DNA of 64,000 nucleotides, from assembly GCF_947492555.1 (NCBI RefSeq), contig NZ_CANLNE010000002.1, positions 425,501 to 489,500 of the forward strand, written 5' to 3'. How positions within the stretch are numbered: position 1 is the stretch's first letter; each line of letters starts with the position of its first letter. The notes beneath the pieces are model-generated. The model had not been told where the DNA came from. It was given only the letters and a program-made list of their open reading frames with translations, and made no database searches. This document shows positions 19,489 through 27,297 of this stretch, piece by piece. The translations under genes and the position numbers were made by a program. This DNA is from an uncultured Roseobacter sp. (lineage in GTDB: Bacteria > Pseudomonadota > Alphaproteobacteria > Rhodobacterales > Rhodobacteraceae).

Positions 19489-20301
19489 ATGGAGTTTGAC
19501 GGCAAAACGGTTGTCATCACCGGGGGCGCCAGCGGGATCGGCGCGGCGCTGGCACGTGCTGTTCAGGAAAAAGGCGCACGGGTCGCCATTGCGGATCGGG
19601 ATGCGGCGACCGTCATGAATGCAGCGGAGGAGATGGGCTGTCTCGGGCTAGTCTGCGACGTGACCGCCGAAGCGGAGATCGAGGCTTGCGTTCACGATGC
19701 GACCACGGCGCTGGGCCGGATTGATGTTTTTGTCTCTAACGCAGGTATTTTCGCGGGCCAGAGCGGGCATGCCGCTTCCGCTTCTGATGACGTCTGGATG
19801 CAAAACTGGATGGTGCATGTCATGGCACATGTCTACGCGGCGCGATGCCTGCTGCCGGATATGTTGGCGCGGGGGGCGGGGTATTTTGTGAATGTGTCCT
19901 CAGCTGCCGGTCTGCTGAACCAGATCGGGGATGCCGCCTATTCTGCCACGAAACATGCCGCGGTCAGTTTTGCGGAGTCTCTGGCCATCAGCCACGGGGC
20001 GCAGGGTATCGGCGTGTCGGTGGTGTGCCCGCAATATGTGGCGACCCCGCTGATTGGCATGACCGCCCCGGACGCAGATGCGCGCCCCGCCCTGTTGACA
20101 GCCGAGGAAGTGGCGCAATCGATTATTGCCGGTGTCGAGGGTGGCCAGTTTCTGATCCTGCCCCATGCAGAGGTGGCGCAACATGCGCAGCGGCGGGCGC
20201 AGGACCACGACCGTTGGATCGACGGTATGCGCCGCCTGCAGCAGAAATCGGTGTCTGAATTGGGCGACGCTCACCAAGCAGAGCTTTACCGGTTGGATTA
20301 A
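19489..20301 (+). CDS. Short-chain dehydrogenase/reductase
   Basis: Classical SDR of 270 residues: cofactor loop TGGASGIG (11-18), NAG at 84-86, catalytic serine in VNVSSAAG (about 137-138), and Y151-x3-K155. D35-R-D-style acidic and basic residues after beta-2 (IADRD) suit NAD(H), though this is only suggestive. Substrate unknown. Its position behind ilvA may reflect co-transcription, not shared pathway. The end overlaps the convergent Hpt gene by 4 bp. Confidence 0.88.
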   Translation: MEFDGKTVVITGGASGIGAALARAVQEKGARVAIADRDAATVMNAAEEMGCLGLVCDVTAEAEIEACVHDATTALGRIDVFVSNAGIFAGQSGHAASASDDVWMQNWMVHVMAHVYAARCLLPDMLARGAGYFVNVSSAAGLLNQIGDAAYSATKHAAVSFAESLAISHGAQGIGVSVVCPQYVATPLIGMTAPDADARPALLTAEEVAQSIIAGVEGGQFLILPHAEVAQHAQRRAQDHDRWIDGMRRLQQKSVSELGDAHQAELYRLD

Positions 20302-20630
20302 CTGGCAACCTTGGTCTGCAGATCGGTGAGGAAGGATTGCCGCGACTGGGCGTAGCATTGCAGGATTTCGTCGAGATCGACCATTGGGGTTGCTGATTGC
20401 GCCGCAGCGCTTTCCCCCGCGTGGCACAGATCAGAAAACGACCGGAATCCGAGGCTGAGCGCGCTGCCTTTCAGGAAGTGGAGCTTGTCCTCCAGATCGT
20501 CATGCTGCTTTTGTGCGGCAAGCGCGTCAATGGCTGCATCCACCTCGTCCAGGAAGAGCTCAACCACCTCCTCGAAGTCTTCCGCACCAACCTCTTCTTT
20601 CAGCGTTGCCACTCTGTCCCAGTCGATCAT
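20298..20630 (-). CDS. Histidine phosphotransfer (Hpt) protein
   Basis: 110 residues forming a single Hpt four-helix bundle. H51 in KLHFLKGSALSLGF is the phospho-accepting histidine with the usual K and G neighbours. Such proteins shuttle phosphate between a hybrid kinase and a response regulator. The divergent neighbour is a receiver-PP2C protein whose Asp is the obvious candidate partner (inference). No sensor kinase is in the window. Confidence 0.85.
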   Translation of the reverse strand: MIDWDRVATLKEEVGAEDFEEVVELFLDEVDAAIDALAAQKQHDDLEDKLHFLKGSALSLGFRSFSDLCHAGESAAAQSATPMVDLDEILQCYAQSRQSFLTDLQTKVAS

Positions 20631-20782
20631 GACCGCATTCTCCGACCAATGTGAACCGCCAGTGTCGCCAAAAAGGACTAACAGTTGGTGTGCGGGCGCC
20701 TGGTTTTAGAGCAAACTTTAGGCTTCATCACACCTTAAGCTTTCGTGGCGTAAACAGCGTGCACTCTAGTTTCGAGCATTGA

Positions 20783-22063
20783 ATGGCGGACAAATTACTC
20801 ATTCCGGAGACTGACAAGCTGTCTGATCATTCGGACGGCCCCAGACTCGTTCTGGTCGTCGATGACAGCCGGTTGCAGCGTAAAATCCTGTCCAGCTCGC
20901 TCAAACGCTGGGGATACCGGGTGGTGGAGGCGGATTCGGGCGAGGCCGCCTTGGCAGCCTGCAAAATCCGCGCGCCGGATCTGGTGTTGAGTGACTGGAT
21001 GATGCCCGGGATGTCCGGGATCGAGTTCTGCAAAGCCTTCCGCGAGATGTCGGGCGAACACTACGGCTATTTCATCCTGCTGACCTCGAAGAGTGAAAAA
21101 AATGACGTGGCCGAAGGATTGGACGCGGGCGCCGATGATTTTCTGACCAAACCGGTGGATGGCCATGAACTGCGCGCGCGCATGACCGCCGGGACCCGCA
21201 TTCTGGAGATGCAGCGGGAACTGACGTTGAAGAACCGCGTCATTACCGACACGCTGGACGAATTGCAGCGTCTGTATGATTCTCTCGACAGTGATCTGAT
21301 CGAGGCAAAACAGCTTCAACAGTCGCTGGTGCGGGAACGATTCAAAACCTTCGAGGGTGGGGATTTGTCGCTTCTGCTGCGTTCCAGCGGTCATGTGGGG
21401 GGCGATCTGGTCGGGTTTTACCCTGCCGCGCCCGGTCACCTTGGCCTCTATTCCATCGATGTATCCGGCCACGGGATCAGTTCCGCGCTGATGACGGCCC
21501 GACTGGCGGGGTATTTGTCGGCCAGTGCGCTGGACCAGAACATCGCGCTGGAGAAAACGGAGGACGGGTACAGGTCGCGACCGCCGGACGAGGCGATTGA
21601 GACGCTGAACGAGCTTGTTCTCGATGAAATGGAAACCGAACACTACTTCACTTTGATGTTGGCCGATGTCGATCTGAAGACCGGCAAGGTGGTGCTCGGG
21701 CAGGCAGGCCACCCGCACCCGGTCATTCAACGCGTGGACGGCACGATGGAGCAGGACGGTACGGGCGGCTTTCCGGTCGGTCTGATGTCCGGTGTGACGT
21801 TTTCGAAGTTCGAGATGCAGCTGCACCCCGGTGACAGGCTGATGATCTTCTCGGACGGGATAACGGAATGTCCAGACGGCTGCGGCGCCCTGATCGGTGA
21901 GGAGGGGCTGGAGGAAATCCTGGACGGGCTGCGCGAGGTCAGAGGCCCCGACCTCTTCGACTCGCTGGTCGCGTCGCTGACAGAGATCTCCGGTCTGTCG
22001 GAGTTCCCGGACGATGTCTCAGGTGTTCTCTTTGAATTTACTGGACAAAGTCAGGAAAAATAG
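20783..22063 (+). CDS. Response regulator with PP2C-type (SpoIIE) phosphatase output
   Basis: 426 residues. The receiver domain (about 22-140) has acidic D27-D28, phospho-acceptor D71 in LSDWMMPGMSG and K123 in LTKPV. A helical linker (about 145-185) leads to a SpoIIE/RsbU-type phosphatase domain (about 190-420) with metal ligands in GGDLVG (D208) and DVSGHG (D226). Such proteins dephosphorylate anti-sigma-antagonists in partner-switching systems. The layout resembles Pseudomonas HptB-HsbR, but no STAS or anti-sigma gene lies beside it. Confidence 0.9.
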   Translation: MADKLLIPETDKLSDHSDGPRLVLVVDDSRLQRKILSSSLKRWGYRVVEADSGEAALAACKIRAPDLVLSDWMMPGMSGIEFCKAFREMSGEHYGYFILLTSKSEKNDVAEGLDAGADDFLTKPVDGHELRARMTAGTRILEMQRELTLKNRVITDTLDELQRLYDSLDSDLIEAKQLQQSLVRERFKTFEGGDLSLLLRSSGHVGGDLVGFYPAAPGHLGLYSIDVSGHGISSALMTARLAGYLSASALDQNIALEKTEDGYRSRPPDEAIETLNELVLDEMETEHYFTLMLADVDLKTGKVVLGQAGHPHPVIQRVDGTMEQDGTGGFPVGLMSGVTFSKFEMQLHPGDRLMIFSDGITECPDGCGALIGEEGLEEILDGLREVRGPDLFDSLVASLTEISGLSEFPDDVSGVLFEFTGQSQEK

Positions 22064-22488
22064 CGCGCAAGAAACAGACGGTCCCCATCGTTCCCCAAAG
22101 CGTCCACCGCATCCGGTGGGGACAAAACTAATGTTTCGTGGTCCGGCTCCGACGGCGCTGCCCTGCAGAGCACCGGACGCGCGACATAGATATGACAGAC
22201 CTTTTCAGCCATCATGTCGTATTCGGGCATGTAGACAAACCGGCGAAACGCGCCCAGTTTTCGAGGGTTTGCGATGCGCCAGCCGGTCTCTTCCATGACC
22301 TCGCGGTGCAGCGCCTGCACCGGGCTTTCACCGGGATCGATCCCGCCGCCGGGCAGTTGGATGTCCACGGTCTCTCCCAATTGGGCGGTCAGTAAAACAG
22401 CGCGATCCAAGGGCAAAATAGCATAGGCGCCGGGCCGCAAAACATATCTCTGGTCTGCGCGGGGTGCATGGCCGACACGTCTTATCAT
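22051..22488 (-). CDS. Nudix hydrolase
   Basis: 145 residues with a full Nudix box: GGIDPGE, seven residues, RE, two residues, EETGW. The N-terminal half (RYVLRPGAYAILP) is the usual first beta sheet. I start at ATG 22488 (MIRRVGHAPR); the frame runs on upstream into the divergent hslO region without family similarity. Substrate is not predictable from sequence. The 3' end overlaps the convergent phosphatase gene by 13 bp. Confidence 0.88.
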   Translation of the reverse strand: MIRRVGHAPRADQRYVLRPGAYAILPLDRAVLLTAQLGETVDIQLPGGGIDPGESPVQALHREVMEETGWRIANPRKLGAFRRFVYMPEYDMMAEKVCHIYVARPVLCRAAPSEPDHETLVLSPPDAVDALGNDGDRLFLARYFS

Positions 22489-22569
22489 TCTGGCTTGCCC
22501 TCTTTTCAACGGACCCAAGACGGTTATATGGAGCCGGTATGCCGACCCTTTGGCGATAAGGAAACCCCA

Positions 22570-23559
22570 ATGACACTCGGACACCAGATCGCGTGGGACG
22601 ATACGGTCCTGCCTTTCCAACTTGATGCCAGCGACATCCGCGGCCGTGTTGCGCGGCTGGACGGGGCGTTGAATGGTATCCTGAAACAGCATGATTATCC
22701 GCCGCAGGTCGAAGCCTTGGTGGCCGAGATGGCGTTGCTGACTGCCTTGATCGGACAGACGATCAAACTGCGCTGGAAAATGCAGCTGCAGGTTCAGTCC
22801 AAGGGGGCTGTGCGCATGATTGCCACGGACTACTACGGCCCGGAGGCCGAGGGCGAACCCGCGCGGATCAGGGCCTACGCCAGCTATGACGCGGACCGGT
22901 TGACCGATGCGGCCCCGTTCGATCAGGTCGGCGAAGGGTATTTTGCGATCATGATCGATCAGGGCCAAGGCATGGCCCCCTATCAGGGGATCACGCCGCT
23001 GGAAGGCGGGTCGCTCGCGGCCTGTGCAGAGACGTATTTTGCGCAATCAGAGCAATTGCCGACACGCTTCTCGCTGAGCTTCGGGAAGTCGACCGAACCC
23101 GGTGTGGCCGAGCACTGGCGCGCGGGGGGCGTCATGCTGCAGCATATGCCCAAGGCATCGCCCTTCGTGGCGGAGGGCGATGGCAACGGTGAAACGCTCA
23201 CCGCGGCAGATCTGGTTCAGGACGATGAGGCGGAGAACTGGAACCGCGCGAACATCCTGCTCGACACGGTTGAAGAGATTGAGCTGATCGGTCCGACGCT
23301 GGCACCGAATGATCTGTTGCTGCGCCTCTTTCACGAGGAACAGCCGCGGGTCTTTGATGCGCAAACCGTCCGGTTCGGGTGCACCTGCTCGGAAGATCGC
23401 GTGCGTCAGAGCCTGTCGATTTATTCGGCACGGGATATCGAAAAGATGACGACGGATCAGGGGCGCGTCACGGCGGACTGCCAGTTTTGCGGCGCGCATT
23501 ACGATCTCGACCCTTTGTCGGTTGGGTTCGAAGCCGAAAAAAGTGGCGATGAAGCCTGA
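22570..23559 (+). CDS. hslO: Redox-regulated chaperonin Hsp33
   Basis: Holdase switched on by oxidation of four zinc-binding cysteines. The 329-residue product has the C-terminal zinc site as C-x-C (GCTC) and C-x2-C (CQFC), 60-odd residues from the end backwards, and the N-terminal folding domain. ATG 22570 follows AAGGAA (22558-22563) at good spacing; upstream in-frame ATGs lack one. First gene of an overlapping hslO-nudL-cca run, divergent from the Nudix gene at 22488. Confidence 0.94.
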   Translation: MTLGHQIAWDDTVLPFQLDASDIRGRVARLDGALNGILKQHDYPPQVEALVAEMALLTALIGQTIKLRWKMQLQVQSKGAVRMIATDYYGPEAEGEPARIRAYASYDADRLTDAAPFDQVGEGYFAIMIDQGQGMAPYQGITPLEGGSLAACAETYFAQSEQLPTRFSLSFGKSTEPGVAEHWRAGGVMLQHMPKASPFVAEGDGNGETLTAADLVQDDEAENWNRANILLDTVEEIELIGPTLAPNDLLLRLFHEEQPRVFDAQTVRFGCTCSEDRVRQSLSIYSARDIEKMTTDQGRVTADCQFCGAHYDLDPLSVGFEAEKSGDEA

Positions 23560-24145
23560 TCTGGAGACATTGCGCGCGGCGCTGGGCCGTCCCGGCCGCC
23601 CGTCGTCTGATTTTGACCTGAACCCGGAGACGGTTCTGCCCGCCGGGCGCAAATTGCGTCCGGCGGGTGTTCTGGCACCCATCGTGGCACAGGACGACGG
23701 GCTGCACCTGCTGCTGACCAAACGCTCCTCCGCGCTGAAACATCACCCGGGTCAGATCGCCTTTCCGGGCGGCAAGCAGGATGAGGGCGATGCGGATGTC
23801 ACCGCCGCCGCGCTGCGTGAAGCGCATGAGGAAATCGGTCTGCCGTCGGGCAATGTCCAGGTGCTTGGCACCCTGCCCGCGCATGAAACGGTGACGGGGT
23901 TCATTGTCACACCGGTCATCGGCCTTGTGACCGATCCCTTCGAGATTGTGCCGGAGCGGGGCGAGGTGGAGGAGGTCTTCTCCGTCCCGCTGACCCATGT
24001 GATGACAGAGGCGAATTACGTGATCCAATCGCGGCGCTGGCGGGGGCAGCAGCGGTCGTATTTCGCGGTGCCTTACGGCCCCTATTACATCTGGGGCGCA
24101 ACTGCGCGTATGTTGCGGGCATGGACCGACCAGATTTCGCAATAA
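23549..24145 (+). CDS. CoA pyrophosphatase-type Nudix hydrolase (NudL-like)
   Basis: 198 residues. It combines the UPF0035 motif (LTKRSSALKHHPGQIAFPGG) with the overlapping Nudix box (GGKQDEGD...REAHEEIGL). This pairing marks the CoA pyrophosphatase subfamily, which hydrolyses CoA and related diphosphates. I start at ATG 23549 (MKPDLETL), overlapping the hslO stop by 11 bp; TTG 23522 is less likely. The end overlaps cca by 25 bp. Confidence 0.88.
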   Translation: MKPDLETLRAALGRPGRPSSDFDLNPETVLPAGRKLRPAGVLAPIVAQDDGLHLLLTKRSSALKHHPGQIAFPGGKQDEGDADVTAAALREAHEEIGLPSGNVQVLGTLPAHETVTGFIVTPVIGLVTDPFEIVPERGEVEEVFSVPLTHVMTEANYVIQSRRWRGQQRSYFAVPYGPYYIWGATARMLRAWTDQISQ

Positions 24146-25293
24146 TCCCCGCGGACACCCCCTGGCTGACCGACCCGGCGGTGCGTGCCGTCTGTGATGC
24201 GCTGGGCGGGAAAGAGGTTTTCATGGTCGGCGGCTGCGTGCGCGATGCGGTGCTCGGGCTCAATGGGTCGGACGTGGACATGGCCACGCCGCTGACACCG
24301 CAGGAAGTGATGCGGCGTGCCGAGACTGCGGGCCTGAAAACCGTGCCCACCGGGATAGATCACGGTACGGTCACTGTCGTGGCGCAGGGCACAGGCTTTG
24401 AGGTCACCACCTTTCGGCAGGATGTAGACACGGATGGGCGCCGCGCCACGGTTGCCTTTTCAACGGACATCGCACAAGACGCGCGGAGGCGGGATTTCAC
24501 GCTCAACGCTCTTTATGCCACGCCGGAGGGTCGAATCATCGATCCGCTGGGCGGGCTGCCGGATTGTCTGGCGCGGCGTATTCGCTTTATCGAAAACGCG
24601 CAGGACCGCATTCGCGAAGACTATTTGCGGGTGTTGCGGTTCTTTCGGTTTCATGCCTGGTATGCAGACCCCGAAAACGGGTTCGACCCCGAGGCTTTGG
24701 ATGCGATTGCCTCCAACACCGATGGGTTGGAGAGGTTGTCGGCAGAACGCGTGGGCATGGAGATGCGCAAGCTGCTGGCTGCACCAAATCCGGTGCCTGC
24801 TGTCGCCGTGATGCATCAATCCGGTGTTCTGGTGCGTGTGCTGCCGGGGGGTGATCCAACCCTGCTGGGGCCGGTTGTGCATCTGGAAGAACGGTTGAAC
24901 CGCCACCCTGACTGGCGTCTGCGCCTCGCGGCTCTGGGCGGTTCCGATGTGTGGGACCGGCTGCGGCTCAGCAGCAAGGATGCCAAAGTGTTGATGGCCC
25001 TGAAAGCTGCCATGGGCGAGATGACGCCAGCGCCTGAAATCGCCTACCGGCAGGGGTACGACATCGCTGCATCCGTGGTCATTCTGCGTGCGGCGTTGTC
25101 CAATCAACCCGCAGACGTACAGGCCCTTGAACCCTTGAAAGCAGCGGCCAAGGCCCGGTTTCCCGTGCGTGCGCAGGACCTTATGCCAGCCTTCACCGGT
25201 AAGGCGCTGGGGATGCATCTGGACGCGCTCGAACGGCGCTGGATCGCCTCCGGTTTCAAGCTCACACGTGAAGAATTGATGACACCGGAATGA
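24121..25293 (+). CDS. cca: CCA tRNA nucleotidyltransferase
   Basis: Adds or repairs the 3'-terminal CCA of tRNAs. The nucleotidyltransferase core has GGCVRD (37-42) and the metal-binding DVD (D51, D53) in GSDVDMAT, followed by the RRDFTLNAL block and an RNA-binding helical C-terminus (390 residues in all). Its first 25 bases overlap the upstream Nudix gene. As tRNA genes here may lack encoded CCA it is probably essential (inference). Confidence 0.94.
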   Translation: MDRPDFAIIPADTPWLTDPAVRAVCDALGGKEVFMVGGCVRDAVLGLNGSDVDMATPLTPQEVMRRAETAGLKTVPTGIDHGTVTVVAQGTGFEVTTFRQDVDTDGRRATVAFSTDIAQDARRRDFTLNALYATPEGRIIDPLGGLPDCLARRIRFIENAQDRIREDYLRVLRFFRFHAWYADPENGFDPEALDAIASNTDGLERLSAERVGMEMRKLLAAPNPVPAVAVMHQSGVLVRVLPGGDPTLLGPVVHLEERLNRHPDWRLRLAALGGSDVWDRLRLSSKDAKVLMALKAAMGEMTPAPEIAYRQGYDIAASVVILRAALSNQPADVQALEPLKAAAKARFPVRAQDLMPAFTGKALGMHLDALERRWIASGFKLTREELMTPE

Positions 25294-25317
25294 AGTGGTC
25301 GACAAGTCGCCACATCT

Positions 25318-25331
25318 TTTGTACATACAAA
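25318..25331. promoter_or_regulatory. Palindrome upstream of the ABC exporter operon
   Basis: TTTGTA-CA-TACAAA, perfect 6-bp arms with a 2-base centre, in the 165-bp gap between cca and the ABC genes. Its AT-rich, symmetric form suits a dimeric repressor. No regulator gene is adjacent, so the binding protein is unknown. Confidence 0.4.
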
Positions 25332-25354
25332 TCATCGAAACGGAGGAATACGAA

Positions 25355-25381
25355 ATGTATCGCGGGATTTGGTTCACCTGA
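25355..25381 (+). CDS. Possible 8-codon leader peptide
   Basis: ATG 25355 opens MYRGIWFT and stops at 25379-25381. It is preceded by GGAGG (25342-25346) at 8-base spacing, one of the better ribosome sites in the window, yet no longer frame follows. It lies 78 bases before the first ABC exporter gene. A short translated leader controlling the operon is one reading; a chance Shine-Dalgarno is the other. No codon run specific to one amino acid is present. Confidence 0.3.
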   Translation: MYRGIWFT

Positions 25382-25458
25382 CTTTGTCATAACCACGCTC
25401 CTGAAGGCCTGCACCGCAGCGCCCGATCATTTCGAAATTTCCGACGAAGGCCCCCACC

Positions 25459-27297
25459 ATGTTCCGTTTCTTTGAACGTCTTGTAGACCCCTATTGCCCT
25501 TATACAGAGACAAATACGCCGCCGCAGACGCTGTGGCCGTTCATGCTGCAATACGCCCGGCCTTTCAGAAAGGTCTTTGTCTGGGCAGGCATCATGTCGG
25601 TCATTGTGGCCGCGATCGAGATCAGCCTGATCTTCTACATGGGCCGCGTGGTTGATGTGCTGGAAGGGGAGCCCGAAACCGTCTGGGACACCTATGGTAC
25701 CGAGCTGATTCTCGTGGCGATATTCATCCTGACCGCGCGGCCGTTGCTGCAGGCGCTGGATGTCTTGCTGCTGAACAATGCCATTCTGCCGAACTTCGGC
25801 ACGATGATCCGATGGCGGGCGCATCGGCAGGTGCTGCGGCAATCGGTGGGCTGGTTCGAGAACGATTTTGCCGGGCGGATCGCCAACCGGATCATGCAGA
25901 CGCCGCCCGCCGCCGGTGAGGTTGTCTTTCAGGTCTTCGACGCGATCTCCTTTTCGCTGGCCTATCTGCTGGGCGCCGCGATCCTGTTGTCCACCTCCGA
26001 CCCGCGGCTGTTGATCCCCCTGCTGGGGTGGTTTTTGCTCTACGGGCTGTTGCTGCGCTGGACTATCAAACGCGTTGGCCCCGCGTCGCAGGCGGCGTCC
26101 AATGCGCGGTCGGTGGTGACCGGGCGCGTGGTCGATGCCTATACCAACATCCATTCGGTGAAGATGTTCGCGCATCACGAACAGGAGCTGGACTACGCCA
26201 AGGAGGCCATCGAGGAGACGCGCAGGACTTTCCAGGTCGAGATGCGGATTTTCACCCTCATGGATGTGTCGCTGGTGCTGCTTAACGGTGTGCTGATCGT
26301 GGGCGTTGTAGGCTGGGCCATCCTGCTGTGGATGCAGGGGACGGCGAGCGTGGGCGTTGTTGCGGCGGCCACGGCGCTGACCCTGCGGCTGAACGCCATG
26401 ACGGGCTGGATCATGTGGGCGCTAACCACGTTCTTTCGCGAGCTGGGCGTGGTTGCCGAGGGCATGGAGACCATCGCGCAGCCCGTGACCCTGACCGATG
26501 ATAAGCACGCGACGCCGCTGAAACTGACCGATGGCACCATCGAGGTCAAAGGGTTGTCGCACCACTACGGGCGCGAGTCCGGCGGGTTGGACGGCATCGA
26601 TCTGACCATCCGGCGGGGCGAGAAAATCGGCCTCGTGGGCCGGTCCGGTGCCGGGAAATCGACGCTGGTGAAGCTGCTGCTGCGGTTCTATGACCCTGAG
26701 CGAGGGCAAATCCTGATCGATGGTCAGGACATCACCAGGGTTCAGCAGGATACACTGCGTCTGGCGATTGGCATGGTGCAACAGGACAGCTCGCTTCTGC
26801 ATCGCTCGGTCCGGGACAATATCCTCTACGGACGCGTGGATGCAACCGAAGAGGATATGTTTGCCGCCGCCCGGCAGGCGCAGGCGCATGAATTCATTCT
26901 CGATCTGGAGGACCCGCAGGGCCGCCGGGGCTATGATGCGCAGGTGGGCGAGCGCGGCGTAAAACTGTCGGGCGGTCAGCGGCAGCGGGTCACGCTGGCG
27001 CGGGTCATTCTGAAAAACGCGCCGATCCTGCTGCTGGATGAGGCGACAAGCGCGCTCGACAGTGAAGTGGAGGCGGCTATTCAGGATACGCTCTATGGCA
27101 TGATGAAGGGCAAAACCGTGATCGCGATTGCGCACCGCCTGTCGACCATTGCCCAGATGGACCGGATTCTGGTGCTGGATCAGGGGCGCATTGTCGAAGA
27201 TGGCAGCCATGACGCGCTTTTGGCCCAAGGCGGACTATATGCAGACTTCTGGGCCCGGCAGTCGGGCGGATTTCTGGCCATTGAGGAGGCGTCGTGA
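25459..27297 (+). CDS. ABC exporter half-transporter, subunit 1 (TMD-NBD)
   Basis: 612 residues: an N-terminal six-helix exporter membrane domain (about 30-340) and a nucleotide-binding domain with Walker A GRSGAGKST, signature LSGGQRQRV, Walker B/catalytic Glu in LLLDEATSALDSE, and H-loop AHRLST. Start is ATG 25459 (MFRFFERLVDPY). The following gene overlaps by 4 bp and has the same architecture, so a heterodimer is likely. Substrate (lipid, peptide or drug) cannot be told from the sequence. Confidence 0.9.
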   Translation: MFRFFERLVDPYCPYTETNTPPQTLWPFMLQYARPFRKVFVWAGIMSVIVAAIEISLIFYMGRVVDVLEGEPETVWDTYGTELILVAIFILTARPLLQALDVLLLNNAILPNFGTMIRWRAHRQVLRQSVGWFENDFAGRIANRIMQTPPAAGEVVFQVFDAISFSLAYLLGAAILLSTSDPRLLIPLLGWFLLYGLLLRWTIKRVGPASQAASNARSVVTGRVVDAYTNIHSVKMFAHHEQELDYAKEAIEETRRTFQVEMRIFTLMDVSLVLLNGVLIVGVVGWAILLWMQGTASVGVVAAATALTLRLNAMTGWIMWALTTFFRELGVVAEGMETIAQPVTLTDDKHATPLKLTDGTIEVKGLSHHYGRESGGLDGIDLTIRRGEKIGLVGRSGAGKSTLVKLLLRFYDPERGQILIDGQDITRVQQDTLRLAIGMVQQDSSLLHRSVRDNILYGRVDATEEDMFAAARQAQAHEFILDLEDPQGRRGYDAQVGERGVKLSGGQRQRVTLARVILKNAPILLLDEATSALDSEVEAAIQDTLYGMMKGKTVIAIAHRLSTIAQMDRILVLDQGRIVEDGSHDALLAQGGLYADFWARQSGGFLAIEEAS

